DNA from: Bacillus sp. M6-12
Lineage (GTDB): Bacteria > Bacillota > Bacilli > Bacillales > DSM-1321
Reading direction: 5' to 3'
Assembly: GCF_002860285.1 (NCBI RefSeq)
Contig: NZ_PGVF01000001.1
Coordinates: 124,001 to 188,000, forward strand
Length of the DNA: 64,000 bases
Shown: positions 7,940-15,743 of the stretch, piece by piece
Layout: every line of letters begins with the position of its first letter
Numbering within the stretch: the first letter of the stretch is position 1
Notes under the pieces: generated by a model
Told to the model about the DNA's origin: nothing
Databases searched by the model: none
What the model saw: the letters and a program-made list of their open reading frames with translations, nothing else
Program-made: the position numbers and the translations under genes

Positions 7940-8737
7940 CTAATATAAGTTATACTTTTCGTCTTCTAAAGAATAGGATAGTTCTTTAAAGAAGGGGATA
8001 AGACATTCCGTATAGTCTTGTTTCTTTTGGAAATGCTCAATTTGAGCAGGAATTGATTCTTCTTCACGTCTCATATCTTTTAGTAAATCTTCTTTTTGAC
8101 GTTGTAAGGAAGATACTTTTTTGTCTAAGCTGTTGTTTAATTTTTTTCGTTTAAATAGAAGGACAAATATATCAGTTGGAGTGCGAATTAAAGAAGTTGG
8201 TTTTTCCTTTATCTTTGTCCATTTTTTTAGTTCCTGGTCTATTTCCTTTAGAGATTCTTCATTTATTGTTTTAGTCTTGGATTCTCTGTTTCGTATGTCT
8301 TCTTCCGTAAAAATGATGTCTCTTGTCCCATACCATTTATCAAAAATATTAAACTGAAGGACTTCTTGTTCATTTACATAAACCGCAAAGATAGAAGGGA
8401 AACTGTTTGGATTTCGCACCAATACACGAACATCGTAAGGAATCTCCTTTTCTTGTACCCACTCTTGGATGGCTTTATCTAAAATAGAAGCCAAATACAC
8501 TTGAAAGGCATGAGGATTCACTTTGTCATGTTTCATATAAGAAGTCGTCATAACTGCAGTGACAATATTTCGATTGGATTTTAGGTAGATATGTGCTTCT
8601 TTAAAGAGCAACATAGGTTCTTTCATACATTTGGTTAAAAATAGCTGTGCTTTTTGTAATTCCAATGCCGATTCTTCAATCAAAGATGAAAAATCCTCTA
8701 AAGGAAGAACATCTGGATAATGCCAATGTGTCGCCAT
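7940..8737 (-). CDS. Hypothetical protein with C-terminal coiled coil, 265 aa
   Basis: ATG follows GAAAGGAATG. The N-terminal ~140 residues are mixed alpha/beta; residues ~185-245 are highly charged and helical (KKVSSLQRQKEDLLKDMRRE), a likely coiled coil. No signal peptide. Same operon as the 8773-9603 protein, which also has a charged linker, so the two could be partners; this is inference. Confidence 0.7.
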   Translation of the reverse strand: MATHWHYPDVLPLEDFSSLIEESALELQKAQLFLTKCMKEPMLLFKEAHIYLKSNRNIVTAVMTTSYMKHDKVNPHAFQVYLASILDKAIQEWVQEKEIPYDVRVLVRNPNSFPSIFAVYVNEQEVLQFNIFDKWYGTRDIIFTEEDIRNRESKTKTINEESLKEIDQELKKWTKIKEKPTSLIRTPTDIFVLLFKRKKLNNSLDKKVSSLQRQKEDLLKDMRREEESIPAQIEHFQKKQDYTECLIPFFKELSYSLEDEKYNLY

Positions 8738-8772
8738 AGCATTTCATTCCTTTCTATTCAGGTTCGTTACGG

Positions 8773-9603
8773 TTATTTTTTTCTTGTTAAGTAATCCAAT
8801 GTTTCCTTAGTGTTCAAAACATATACCCAACTGCTAAAGAGACAAATTTTCCGTCTAATAGCTGTATTGTTTAAGTTAATAATCGTAACAAAATCTTCTT
8901 TTTCTGTTTCTTGATAATCATAAATGATGTAAACAGTATCTTTATCAATTGGTAAACCTTCTTCTTCCAATAGAGCTAAACGACCAACATATTCTTCGGG
9001 GTGTTTTAAGTCATTAAAAATGATACGACTTTTCTCGGATAATTCTTTTAATTTTTTGTATAATTGGTCGTAATCTTCTAAAGATAAAGGATTTACAAGA
9101 AGGTATTCCTCCAATTCTTCTTCATTTTCTTCGATTTCATATAAATCTTTTATTTCATATGGCACAGATTGAACCTCATTTAAATAAAAAGTAATGACAA
9201 GGTTTGTTCCAAATGATGGATGAAGCTGAATTTCAATATGGTTGATGGCTTTGTTTTTTTCTAAACGAAGTAAATCATATATTAAGTTCGTAATTGGTTG
9301 GTTTCGTAAACTTTTTATCCCAATACGTTTTAAATCTTTATCATAAATATAGCCATCACGAATACTACAAACGCCTACATGCTGTATTTCATTTTCATTA
9401 ACGATAAATGTTTGGGTAAAATCAAGATGGTCTGGTACAGATTCTCCTTTTGATTCATATTCTTTTTCTCTTTGCTCTCGAATACTCAATGATTCTTCTA
9501 TTGTTTCAGATTCTTCCTCTGTTAAATCTCTGTTAGTAAAGCTGAAACTCTTTTTTTCTTCTTTGGTTTTTTCTCCAAATAACGAATTGAATATACTTTT
9601 CAA
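8773..9603 (-). CDS. Hypothetical protein, 276 aa, with duplicated C-terminal domain
   Basis: TTG 9603 follows AAAAGGAG. Residues 1-60 are basic then charged, the middle carries two beta-rich blocks, and the last ~80 residues (from HPEEYVGRLALLE) match the stand-alone 80-residue protein at 7233-7475. First gene of the operon. Its upstream region is shared with the divergent gene at 9778, including a copy of the recurrent palindrome. Confidence 0.7.
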   Translation of the reverse strand: MKSIFNSLFGEKTKEEKKSFSFTNRDLTEEESETIEESLSIREQREKEYESKGESVPDHLDFTQTFIVNENEIQHVGVCSIRDGYIYDKDLKRIGIKSLRNQPITNLIYDLLRLEKNKAINHIEIQLHPSFGTNLVITFYLNEVQSVPYEIKDLYEIEENEEELEEYLLVNPLSLEDYDQLYKKLKELSEKSRIIFNDLKHPEEYVGRLALLEEEGLPIDKDTVYIIYDYQETEKEDFVTIINLNNTAIRRKICLFSSWVYVLNTKETLDYLTRKK

Positions 9604-9659
9604 TTATTAAAAACTCCTTTTCATATTCATATGTCAAACAAACAAACGGTCAGTTATTA

Positions 9660-9688
9660 TTGATTATAGTCAATAAATATTATACTAT
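9660..9688 (+). promoter_or_regulatory. Promoter with palindromic -35 region
   Basis: TTGATT (9660) and TACTAT (9683) are spaced by 17 nt. The -35 is part of TTGATTATAGTCAA (9660-9673), one mismatch from the window consensus palindrome. It reads toward 9778 and could also affect the divergent operon at 9603. Confidence 0.65.
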
Positions 9689-9777
9689 ATGTAAGCACTT
9701 AAATGCAAAGACTCTTATTTTTTAGGAAGATTACCATTTGCTTACTATTTATAAATTGCATAGAAGGAGGAATAAAG

Positions 9778-10080
9778 GTGATTGATTGGAAAATAGATTT
9801 CGATAGCGTGATTTTATATAAAGACGAGAAAAAGGTTGGTGTTATTTCAAGACCGACTGTTTTAATAGATACCTTTATGAACAAAATTATCCAAGTAGGC
9901 GATAGAGAAAATGTAGAAACATACTACCGAATTGCAAAAGAGTTATGTAAAAAACAAGATTTCAATATTTATCAACATTGGCGTATGGTGGAATTACCAA
10001 AAGACCTGAATATTTTATATTTAGTCATGGAGAATCCGAAAGAAGCTCTACAATTTGAAGTATTTAGAGGGAAAAACTAA
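9778..10080 (+). CDS. Hypothetical protein, 100 aa, member 1 of a three-copy family
   Basis: GTG 9778 follows GAAGGAGGAA. The protein aligns along its length with the products at 11067 and 11668: an N-terminal beta meander, then I-x-V-G-D-R-E-x-V-x-x-Y-Y, then W-x-x-x-x-L-P-K-D. The family is not named to my knowledge. Tandem amplification within 2.2 kb suggests related but diverging roles. Confidence 0.75.
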   Translation: MIDWKIDFDSVILYKDEKKVGVISRPTVLIDTFMNKIIQVGDRENVETYYRIAKELCKKQDFNIYQHWRMVELPKDLNILYLVMENPKEALQFEVFRGKN

Positions 10081-10098
10081 AAAGCGGATAACTTAACG

Positions 10099-10130
10099 AA
10101 GAATCATTTTAAAAGAATGGTTCTTTTTTT
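10099..10130 (+). terminator. Rho-independent terminator
   Basis: AAGAATCATT pairs with AATGGTTCTT, followed by TTTTTT. Confidence 0.75.
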
Positions 10131-10152
10131 GATTACGAAAAACAAAGCGAAA

Positions 10153-10203
10153 TTTACAAAGTTAAAAAAATAAAGTATAATATTTGTTATAGACTATTGT
10201 CAA
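10153..10203 (+). promoter_or_regulatory. Promoter with downstream palindrome
   Basis: TTTACA (10153) and TATAAT (10176) are 17 nt apart. TAGACTATTGTCAA (10190-10203) lies after the -10, at about the transcription start and just before the ribosome binding site of the gene at 10220. Its position away from the -35 shows the palindrome is not merely a promoter element. Confidence 0.65.
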
Positions 10204-10219
10204 CATAAGGAGACATATC

Positions 10220-10651
10220 GTGAAAAGTATTAATATGAATGAAGTAAAAAAAGAATTTCAATCTACACAACGATATTTCAACGGTTGGAATCCAGACACA
10301 ATGCAACCAATGGAAAAAGACATGGATAAATACTTTGAATTAAAGAATGAAATTACTCAAAAATACTGTACGGACAAAATATCTCAAAGTGAACAAGGAA
10401 TCATTCTATATGCTGAAGAGCATTATGATGAAATCACGATTTGGGATGAAACTTTCCATATAGGAGATGAAATCCGTTCGTATTGGTTGAGTGGAGATAT
10501 GGAAGGAACAATTGAAAGCATTAAGGTTTATTTTAGTACCGTATCGTGGGAACTGGAATGGGAAATGGAGATTAAAACCCGATTCAATGACAATATGAAA
10601 GTTCAAAAACAAAATTCACCACATTTATTAAGCACACTGCAACACGCTTAA
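10220..10651 (+). CDS. Hypothetical protein, 143 aa
   Basis: GTG 10220 with AAGGAGAC upstream. Helical first half, strand-rich second half (GDEIRSYWLSGDMEG). No recognised domain. First gene of a plus-strand operon extending to about 12580. Confidence 0.75.
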   Translation: MKSINMNEVKKEFQSTQRYFNGWNPDTMQPMEKDMDKYFELKNEITQKYCTDKISQSEQGIILYAEEHYDEITIWDETFHIGDEIRSYWLSGDMEGTIESIKVYFSTVSWELEWEMEIKTRFNDNMKVQKQNSPHLLSTLQHA

Positions 10652-10673
10652 AACAGGAAGGGATGATATTTTT

Positions 10674-10874
10674 ATGAAAGAATACATGGAACTACGAAGT
10701 ATGAATGGAATGATTGAGGCTGTAACTGAAGATAAAGTTGAGAAATTGGGCGGTGAATGGCTTTCTCAAAATCATAAAATTTCAGTTCTTAATGATTATG
10801 CAAGAGATAGATGGATGGTTGTAGGTTATACGCCTCACAGTATTTTGTTAGAACGACAACGACAATCTAAATAA
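10674..10874 (+). CDS. Hypothetical protein, 66 aa
   Basis: ATG follows AGGAAGGGATG. Small basic protein, no recognised motif. Operon member. Confidence 0.65.
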   Translation: MKEYMELRSMNGMIEAVTEDKVEKLGGEWLSQNHKISVLNDYARDRWMVVGYTPHSILLERQRQSK

Positions 10875-10890
10875 AAGGAAGTTGATTTGT

Positions 10891-11019
10891 ATGCTTGAAT
10901 GGTTTTGGAATTTGAGAATGACACAGTTGGAGTTTTTCTATACACATTGGTTAATGTATGCGTCTCTTCTGCTTGTAGGTGGGAGTTTTCTATATTGGAT
11001 AAAAAAGGAAATTGGATAA
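10891..11019 (+). CDS. Small single-span membrane protein, 42 aa
   Basis: ATG 10891 after AAAAGGAAG. MLEWFWNLRMTQLEF, one hydrophobic segment (WLMYASLLLVGGSFLYWI), then KKEIG. Positioned between genes of the three-copy family; role unknown. Confidence 0.6.
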   Translation: MLEWFWNLRMTQLEFFYTHWLMYASLLLVGGSFLYWIKKEIG

Positions 11020-11066
11020 ATGTGAAGAAACATCTCTTCACAAATAATTAAAAGGAGGAAAGAAAA

Positions 11067-11384
11067 ATGTTTGTAGAATTTAGAGAGAAAGATGAAATGC
11101 TATTTTTGTATAAAGAAGGAGAGCTTGTATCAGAAGTAAATCAACCAGCAATTCTTTGGGATGGTGAGACGAAACAAATTCTTCAAGTCGGAGACAAAGA
11201 GAATGTATTAAACTATTACAACATTGCAATGGATATTTCTAAACGAAAGAAACTCAATTTACACGAGCATTGGGTTTTAAAAGAGTTCCCTAAAAATGCA
11301 GAGACCCTTAATCATGTATTGAAACATCCAAGAGATTTAATCTTATTTGAACAAGATAGCCCTTTAGAAAACGATATTGCGTAA
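11067..11384 (+). CDS. Hypothetical protein, 105 aa, member 2 of the three-copy family
   Basis: ATG after AAAAGGAGGAAAG. Shares the QVGDKENVLNYYNIA and LKEFPKNAETL blocks with the genes at 9778 and 11668. Soluble and acidic. No named family. Confidence 0.75.
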   Translation: MFVEFREKDEMLFLYKEGELVSEVNQPAILWDGETKQILQVGDKENVLNYYNIAMDISKRKKLNLHEHWVLKEFPKNAETLNHVLKHPRDLILFEQDSPLENDIA

Positions 11385-11398
11385 AGAGAGGTTAAGGT

Positions 11399-11647
11399 AT
11401 GTATCAATATACATTAAAACAAGTGGTAAAAGGAGAGGAAAAGACAGAATTAGTGTTTTCTTCTCAACACTATACAGAAGCAGGATTTAAAAAAGTTGTA
11501 AAAAAAGCGATTAAAGAGTTAAAAGATGATGGGTTTTATCTTCCACCTGAAAAGAGGCTGGATATGATAAAAAGAGAACTGATTAATAATCATGAGTTTA
11601 TTAGTTGTACCAATAATAAAATTGCTTTTGATGTGACAGAAATATAA
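11399..11647 (+). CDS. Hypothetical protein, 82 aa
   Basis: ATG after AGAGAGGTTAAGG. Basic central helix (FKKVVKKAIKELKDDGF). No recognised motif. Lies between copies 2 and 3 of the paralog family. Confidence 0.7.
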   Translation: MYQYTLKQVVKGEEKTELVFSSQHYTEAGFKKVVKKAIKELKDDGFYLPPEKRLDMIKRELINNHEFISCTNNKIAFDVTEI

Positions 11648-11667
11648 AAGAATAGGGGATAGTGGCT

Positions 11668-11991
11668 ATGCTAACCTTTAAAGAAAAAATGGGAAGTATT
11701 TATCTTATGGATAAAGACACCGAAGAAATCCGATACGAAGTAACAGAACCAGCAGTGTTGTTGGACACCACTTTCTTCGCTTTGTTAAAGATTGGTAATC
11801 GTGATATTGTTATGTCCTATTATGAAGAATCTATTGCCAAGTGTAAGATAGGTCAAACGGATTTATTTGAATCATGGGTTGTCATGGATTTGCCAAAAGA
11901 TGCGGAAGTTTTAGATAAAATTCTAAATAATGTAGGGTATTTAGAAAGTTTTTATCAAAAAGTAATAGAATCCCTGCCGAAAGGAGAATAA
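11668..11991 (+). CDS. Hypothetical protein, 107 aa, member 3 of the three-copy family
   Basis: ATG 11668 is preferred to GTG 11662, which is too close to the GGGGAT site. Shares KIGNRDIVMSYYEES and VMDLPKDAEVLDKIL with its two paralogs. The most diverged copy. Next gene starts 4 nt after its stop. Confidence 0.75.
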   Translation: MLTFKEKMGSIYLMDKDTEEIRYEVTEPAVLLDTTFFALLKIGNRDIVMSYYEESIAKCKIGQTDLFESWVVMDLPKDAEVLDKILNNVGYLESFYQKVIESLPKGE

Positions 11992-11995
11992 TCAA

Positions 11996-12580
11996 TTGTT
12001 TGGTTTTACAAAAAAAGAAACAGCTAATCATAAAAGTCCAACGGAAAGATATTTAGAAATGTGTGATGAATTGGATGAATATAAAAGAAAAGAAAAAGAA
12101 TGGGAAAGAGAAAAACAAAAATACGAAAGAGGTCTATCCGTATTTGTTGATAATGAACATCTTTCTCCCATTATAGAATCTATCCTTTCTCAAAAGATAG
12201 GAAAGATTACACTGGTTACTACGGTTGAACCCTATGAAGAGGAAGAAGAAGAGGTTTCCGAAGATGACTTACCAGTTGCAGGGATTTGGTATGGAGTAAA
12301 AGTCATGAACCAGGAAATGGAAATTGCAAAGATTCTTACTCTATTAGACTATGATTCCTGCTTTGTTAGTGAGGTTGCTACTAAAAGAAGAAGAAAAAAC
12401 TTATTCTTAGCCACTAAAGTTGCTGAATATATAAAAGTGGCATTAGAAAGCGAAAGAATGATAGATTTTATTTTAAAAGAAGTGGAACTAAAAGAAGAAA
12501 TTCTTGTAGGTAATGCTCTTTTTAATCCAGAAGATAAAGAAAATGTTATCCGATTTGAAATGAATCTTAATCAAGAATAG
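11996..12580 (+). CDS. Hypothetical coiled-coil protein, 194 aa
   Basis: TTG 11996 follows AAAGGAGAATAA. Residues ~18-50 are a highly charged helix (ELDEYKRKEKEWEREKQK), likely coiled coil, followed by an acidic linker and an alpha/beta C-terminal part. Last gene of the operon. Family unknown. Confidence 0.7.
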   Translation: MFGFTKKETANHKSPTERYLEMCDELDEYKRKEKEWEREKQKYERGLSVFVDNEHLSPIIESILSQKIGKITLVTTVEPYEEEEEEVSEDDLPVAGIWYGVKVMNQEMEIAKILTLLDYDSCFVSEVATKRRRKNLFLATKVAEYIKVALESERMIDFILKEVELKEEILVGNALFNPEDKENVIRFEMNLNQE

Positions 12581-12606
12581 TCATCCATTGGATGGCTATT
12601 TTTTAT
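12577..12606 (+). terminator. Rho-independent terminator
   Basis: ATAGTCATCCA pairs with TGGATGGCTAT, followed by TTTTTT. Confidence 0.75.
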
Positions 12607-12664
12607 GATTGAAACACTTTCTGTATATGATAGGAAAATAGAAACATAAAGGGAGGGTAAAGAC

Positions 12665-13156
12665 ATGAAAAAGAAAATAGGAACAATCCTAAGCATCACA
12701 TTATTAGCAGGAGCATTAGTGGGATGTACCAGCACAAACACACCAGAACCAACACCTGAAATGAATAAGCCATCTACAAACCAAGGAATTACCGTCAATA
12801 AAGTTCAATATGAAACAATATCCCAAGGAAAAGCACCACAAACTTTAAAGAACCAAATCGAGAAAAGAAAATCAACAAGAGGATTCTTAGCTCATAGAGG
12901 TGAAGATGGGTTATATGTTTATATTGCTTCTGGAGAAAAAACAACTGGTGGATTTAATGTAGAGGTGGTATCTGTAGAAGATAATGAAGGAAAAACCATT
13001 ATCTATGTAAAAGAAAATACACCTGAAAAGGGTATGATAACCACACAAGCCATTAGTTATCCTTCGGTTACAGTGAAAATGAAAGGGACAACAGAGAATG
13101 TTCATGTATATGACGTAACGGATGAAGATGTAAAAATGATAGAAGCTATTAAATAA
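12665..13156 (+). CDS. Lipoprotein with PrcB-like domain, 163 aa
   Basis: ATG after AGGGAGG. Lipoprotein signal peptide with lipobox ALVGC at residues 17-21, a Pro/Thr-rich linker, then a domain with YVYIASGEKTTGGFNVEV, which resembles the PrcB C-terminal domain family (secreted, protease-associated in spirochaetes). Expected to be anchored to the outer face of the membrane. The partner and function are unknown here. Confidence 0.7.
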   Translation: MKKKIGTILSITLLAGALVGCTSTNTPEPTPEMNKPSTNQGITVNKVQYETISQGKAPQTLKNQIEKRKSTRGFLAHRGEDGLYVYIASGEKTTGGFNVEVVSVEDNEGKTIIYVKENTPEKGMITTQAISYPSVTVKMKGTTENVHVYDVTDEDVKMIEAIK

Positions 13157-13213
13157 TCAATACGATATAAGACATGACTGGTGAAGACCTAAAAGAATTG
13201 AAATAAGAAACTG

Positions 13214-13257
13214 GATACTTTGACCATTCTTGATAATCAAGTGATGGTCTGAGTATC
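13214..13257. repeat. Long imperfect hairpin in an intergenic region
   Basis: GATACT...GACCAT...CTTGAT pairs with ATCAAG...ATGGTC...AGTATC, giving a 44-nt hairpin with few mismatches and no T run, so not a standard terminator. An outer pair CAATACGAT (13159-13167) / ATCGTATTG (13301-13309) encloses it. Confidence 0.6.
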
Positions 13258-13332
13258 ATACTACATATATCCAAAACAATAGGTGTTATCCTTTAACAAA
13301 TCGTATTGTAAATTATTTTTTACAAAAACGTA

Positions 13333-13361
13333 TTTACAATATACCTTAACAAAGATATAAT
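13333..13361 (+). promoter_or_regulatory. Sigma-A-like promoter
   Basis: TTTACA and TATAAT separated by 17 nt, upstream of the gene at 13396. Confidence 0.7.
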
Positions 13362-13395
13362 AAAGATAAGAGAGAATGCACAGGAGGTCATCAGA

Positions 13396-13641
13396 ATGAC
13401 AAACGTATTTGTAGGAGAAAAAGAACTTGTATTGGTCTTAGAAGAAAAAGTAGTGAAAAAAGCTAACCAACTGAATGTTAGTGAAGATGATATTAAAAAT
13501 ATTCTTCAAAACAATGAGAAAGCACTTCAAGAACCAGAAAATGAAGAAGTTCTTATTGTAGGGTATCCTACACTTACATTTATAAAAACACCAGATACGA
13601 TTATCGTAACAAATCTAATGGGACAGAAAAGTGTATTGTAA
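13396..13641 (+). CDS. Hypothetical protein, 81 aa
   Basis: ATG after CAGGAGGTC. Helical first half, then two strands (EEVLIVGYPTLTFI, DTIIVTNLMG). No family recognised. Own promoter. Confidence 0.75.
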   Translation: MTNVFVGEKELVLVLEEKVVKKANQLNVSEDDIKNILQNNEKALQEPENEEVLIVGYPTLTFIKTPDTIIVTNLMGQKSVL

Positions 13642-13680
13642 CTTTTCATTCGTATAACAATTAAAAAGGAGAGATAATTC

Positions 13681-13932
13681 ATGATGGAATTAAAGGATGT
13701 TATTGTTATTTCAAAACCAATAGAAGGTATTTATGGTGCTCGAATAAATTTCCAAGGTTCAAACGAAAAAGTAGTAGAGTTTAGTCAAGTCTGTCAGTCG
13801 ATTAAAGATGATGCAGGGCTTATGCAAAACAATTACACAACGTATGAATTTTTCCACCAAAGCAATGAAAGTATCAGGGCTACCGCTTTTAAAGTGGCAG
13901 AACAATTGCAAATACCAGTGCTATTCATGTAA
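13681..13932 (+). CDS. Hypothetical protein, 83 aa
   Basis: ATG after AAAAAGGAGAGA. Looks like a small alpha/beta domain; no recognised motif. Followed by a terminator. Confidence 0.7.
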   Translation: MMELKDVIVISKPIEGIYGARINFQGSNEKVVEFSQVCQSIKDDAGLMQNNYTTYEFFHQSNESIRATAFKVAEQLQIPVLFM

Positions 13933-13943
13933 TAGCTGTCTAT

Positions 13944-13978
13944 TAAAGTCCGAAACTTAATGTTTTGGGCTTTTTTTA
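13944..13978 (+). terminator. Rho-independent terminator
   Basis: AAAGTCCGAAAC pairs with GTTTTGGGCTTT, followed by T4 and more. Confidence 0.7.
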
Positions 13979-14113
13979 TAGTAGAGAGGGTTTTTCTGAT
14001 AAATAGGTAAGCTCTTTTTTAATAGCGTAAAGACCTTTTGTTTCGTATAAAATAATAGGGTTATAAACAAAACTGGTTTTTATTTAAAACATAGATACAG
14101 GGAGAGATATGAA

Positions 14114-14719
14114 ATGGAGGAAGAGATTTTATTTATTCAGGATATTTCAGAAGAAGAAAAAGAAATGTTGCAAACAGGGATTAAAAACTTGAAAGAGATA
14201 TTGGAAGAAGAACAAGGTGCTTTAACTTTTGGTCTATATGACCCGACAAGAATGTATCCTTTTCAATTTATGGCAGAAGGGAACTATGGAATCATATTTC
14301 AATACAAACATTATGTCATTAAATACATTAAGGAATATTCTTGGGAAGAAGAAGAATTAGAACATGAGGCTTCTATTTATTTAAAACTTCAAGGAATCAA
14401 TCAAATTCCTACTTTGTATGGATACTCTTATCGCTTTCTCATTATGGAGAAGCTGGAAGGAAGTATTGTGCAAGAAGGTTTTGTTCCAGAAGACCTGGAA
14501 CATTTCCGACAACAAATCAGGGAGTCAGCAGAAGCAATTCTTGATAAAGGATACATTCCTTTTGATATAGAGTTTTTCATTACAAGAGAAGGCAAAGTGA
14601 AAGTGCTGGATATGGGATTATTTCAATCATATACAGACCCTTCTCAAAAAGAGAGACATTTAAAGAGTGTTTGTCAGCTATGGGATACCTATTTAGGCGT
14701 AAAAGAGAAAAAAGAATAG
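14114..14719 (+). CDS. Protein-kinase-like fold protein, 201 aa
   Basis: ATG 14114 after AGGGAGAGA. The order of motifs matches the protein kinase/RIO-like superfamily: glycine loop EGNYGI (56-61), putative ATP lysine VIK (Lys70), Glu85 in a following helix, hinge LIMEKLEG (108-115), putative catalytic Asp151 in YIPFDIE, and DMG (166-168) in place of DFG. It is short and lacks a clear HxD and Asn, so it may be a divergent small-molecule kinase or a pseudokinase. Leader has AAAACTGGT. The next gene starts shortly after. Confidence 0.6.
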   Translation: MEEEILFIQDISEEEKEMLQTGIKNLKEILEEEQGALTFGLYDPTRMYPFQFMAEGNYGIIFQYKHYVIKYIKEYSWEEEELEHEASIYLKLQGINQIPTLYGYSYRFLIMEKLEGSIVQEGFVPEDLEHFRQQIRESAEAILDKGYIPFDIEFFITREGKVKVLDMGLFQSYTDPSQKERHLKSVCQLWDTYLGVKEKKE

Positions 14720-14736
14720 ATAAGGGGAGAATGAAA

Positions 14737-15117
14737 ATGAAAAAAGGTCAGAATGTAACAACATTAGAGGAAGCTATTGTATTTTGTCAGGAGAACTTCG
14801 CTACCATTCAATTTGAATTTAATCCAGAAGATGATTTAAATGATGTGGTTGTAAGTACAAATCCTTTCAAACGCTATACAGCGAAAAACTTAATGGATGC
14901 AGTAAATTTATTAGTCAAAGACATTTTAAAACAACAAAAAGAGTTGGATAAAAAAATCGAATATACAGAAGAACAGTATAATCGTGACCTTTATTGTATG
15001 GAATGTGGAGAAGATGACATAAAAAACTTATCCTATGAAGCTAATTATGGCGGTTGGGAAAAGTGGAACTGCAAATGTGGACATGGCTTTCAAATCAAGG
15101 CATTGCCTTCTGAATAA
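14737..15117 (+). CDS. Hypothetical protein with C-terminal zinc ribbon, 126 aa
   Basis: ATG 14737 lies 8 nt from GGGGAG; ATG 14731 is too close. The last 45 residues hold CMEC and CKC pairs about 25 residues apart, a probable zinc ribbon, after a helical domain. It could bind nucleic acid or a partner protein. It follows the kinase-like gene closely. Confidence 0.7.
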   Translation: MKKGQNVTTLEEAIVFCQENFATIQFEFNPEDDLNDVVVSTNPFKRYTAKNLMDAVNLLVKDILKQQKELDKKIEYTEEQYNRDLYCMECGEDDIKNLSYEANYGGWEKWNCKCGHGFQIKALPSE

Positions 15118-15153
15118 TAGGTTAGGTACTTGTAAAAAGGAGAGAGAAGAAAC

Positions 15154-15609
15154 ATGGAACTAAAAATCTGTGAAGAATATCAAATGCAACAAGACATCGT
15201 AGAACAAATTTATCAGGATTTTGTAAAATTAGTTCCTGCAGAACGTCTACAAGAGTTTATTAAGAAAGAAAAAATAGAGAAAATTATGCTGTATGGTTCT
15301 CGTGCCAAGGGTACTCGGTTTGATGATTCAGACATTGATATGGTGATTGTAAGCAATACAAAACAAGCCGAAAAATTAATCCGAAAGTTAAGAGAAGTCG
15401 TTGGAGAAACCTGCTCTCTGCCTATGGATATATCTCTTTATCATTTTGAATCCCAAACGATTTTCCATATTACGTTTGGAAAACCTGAATTGTGCAATGA
15501 AGAATTAACGGTTCAACCAATGCCAAATGACTTTCAGGATTCTTTCTGTCAGTCAGAATGTATTGTATTTACTGAAGCAGATATTTTCTATCAATTATCT
15601 TTATTTTAA
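15154..15609 (+). CDS. Nucleotidyltransferase-fold protein, 151 aa
   Basis: ATG after AAAAAGGAGAGAG. Contains the pol-beta type signature GSRAKGTRFDDSDID (residues 48-62) with GS and the D-x-D metal ligands. Proteins of this size are minimal nucleotidyltransferases (MNT), often the antitoxin partner of HEPN proteins or tRNA/small-molecule modifiers. No HEPN gene is adjacent, so the role stays open. Confidence 0.8.
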   Translation: MELKICEEYQMQQDIVEQIYQDFVKLVPAERLQEFIKKEKIEKIMLYGSRAKGTRFDDSDIDMVIVSNTKQAEKLIRKLREVVGETCSLPMDISLYHFESQTIFHITFGKPELCNEELTVQPMPNDFQDSFCQSECIVFTEADIFYQLSLF

Positions 15610-15613
15610 ATCG

Positions 15614-15650
15614 AAAAGGGCTTAACTCGAAAAGAGTAGGCTCTTTTTTT
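15614..15650 (+). terminator. Rho-independent terminator
   Basis: AAGGGCTTAACTC pairs imperfectly with GAGTAGGCTCTT, followed by a T run. Confidence 0.7.
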
Positions 15651-15671
15651 ATATCTTTGAAGAATGGCGTA

Positions 15672-15702
15672 TATAATATATCAGTTTATATACAAAACAG
15701 GT
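15672..15702 (+). promoter_or_regulatory. -10 box with AAAACAGGT leader motif
   Basis: TATAAT (15672-15677) without a clear -35, then AAAACAGGT at 15694-15702, 16 nt downstream. Precedes the gene at 15744. Confidence 0.5.
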
Positions 15703-15743
15703 TTTCCATTAGGGAATTTACTTACAAAAAGGAGAGAATTACG

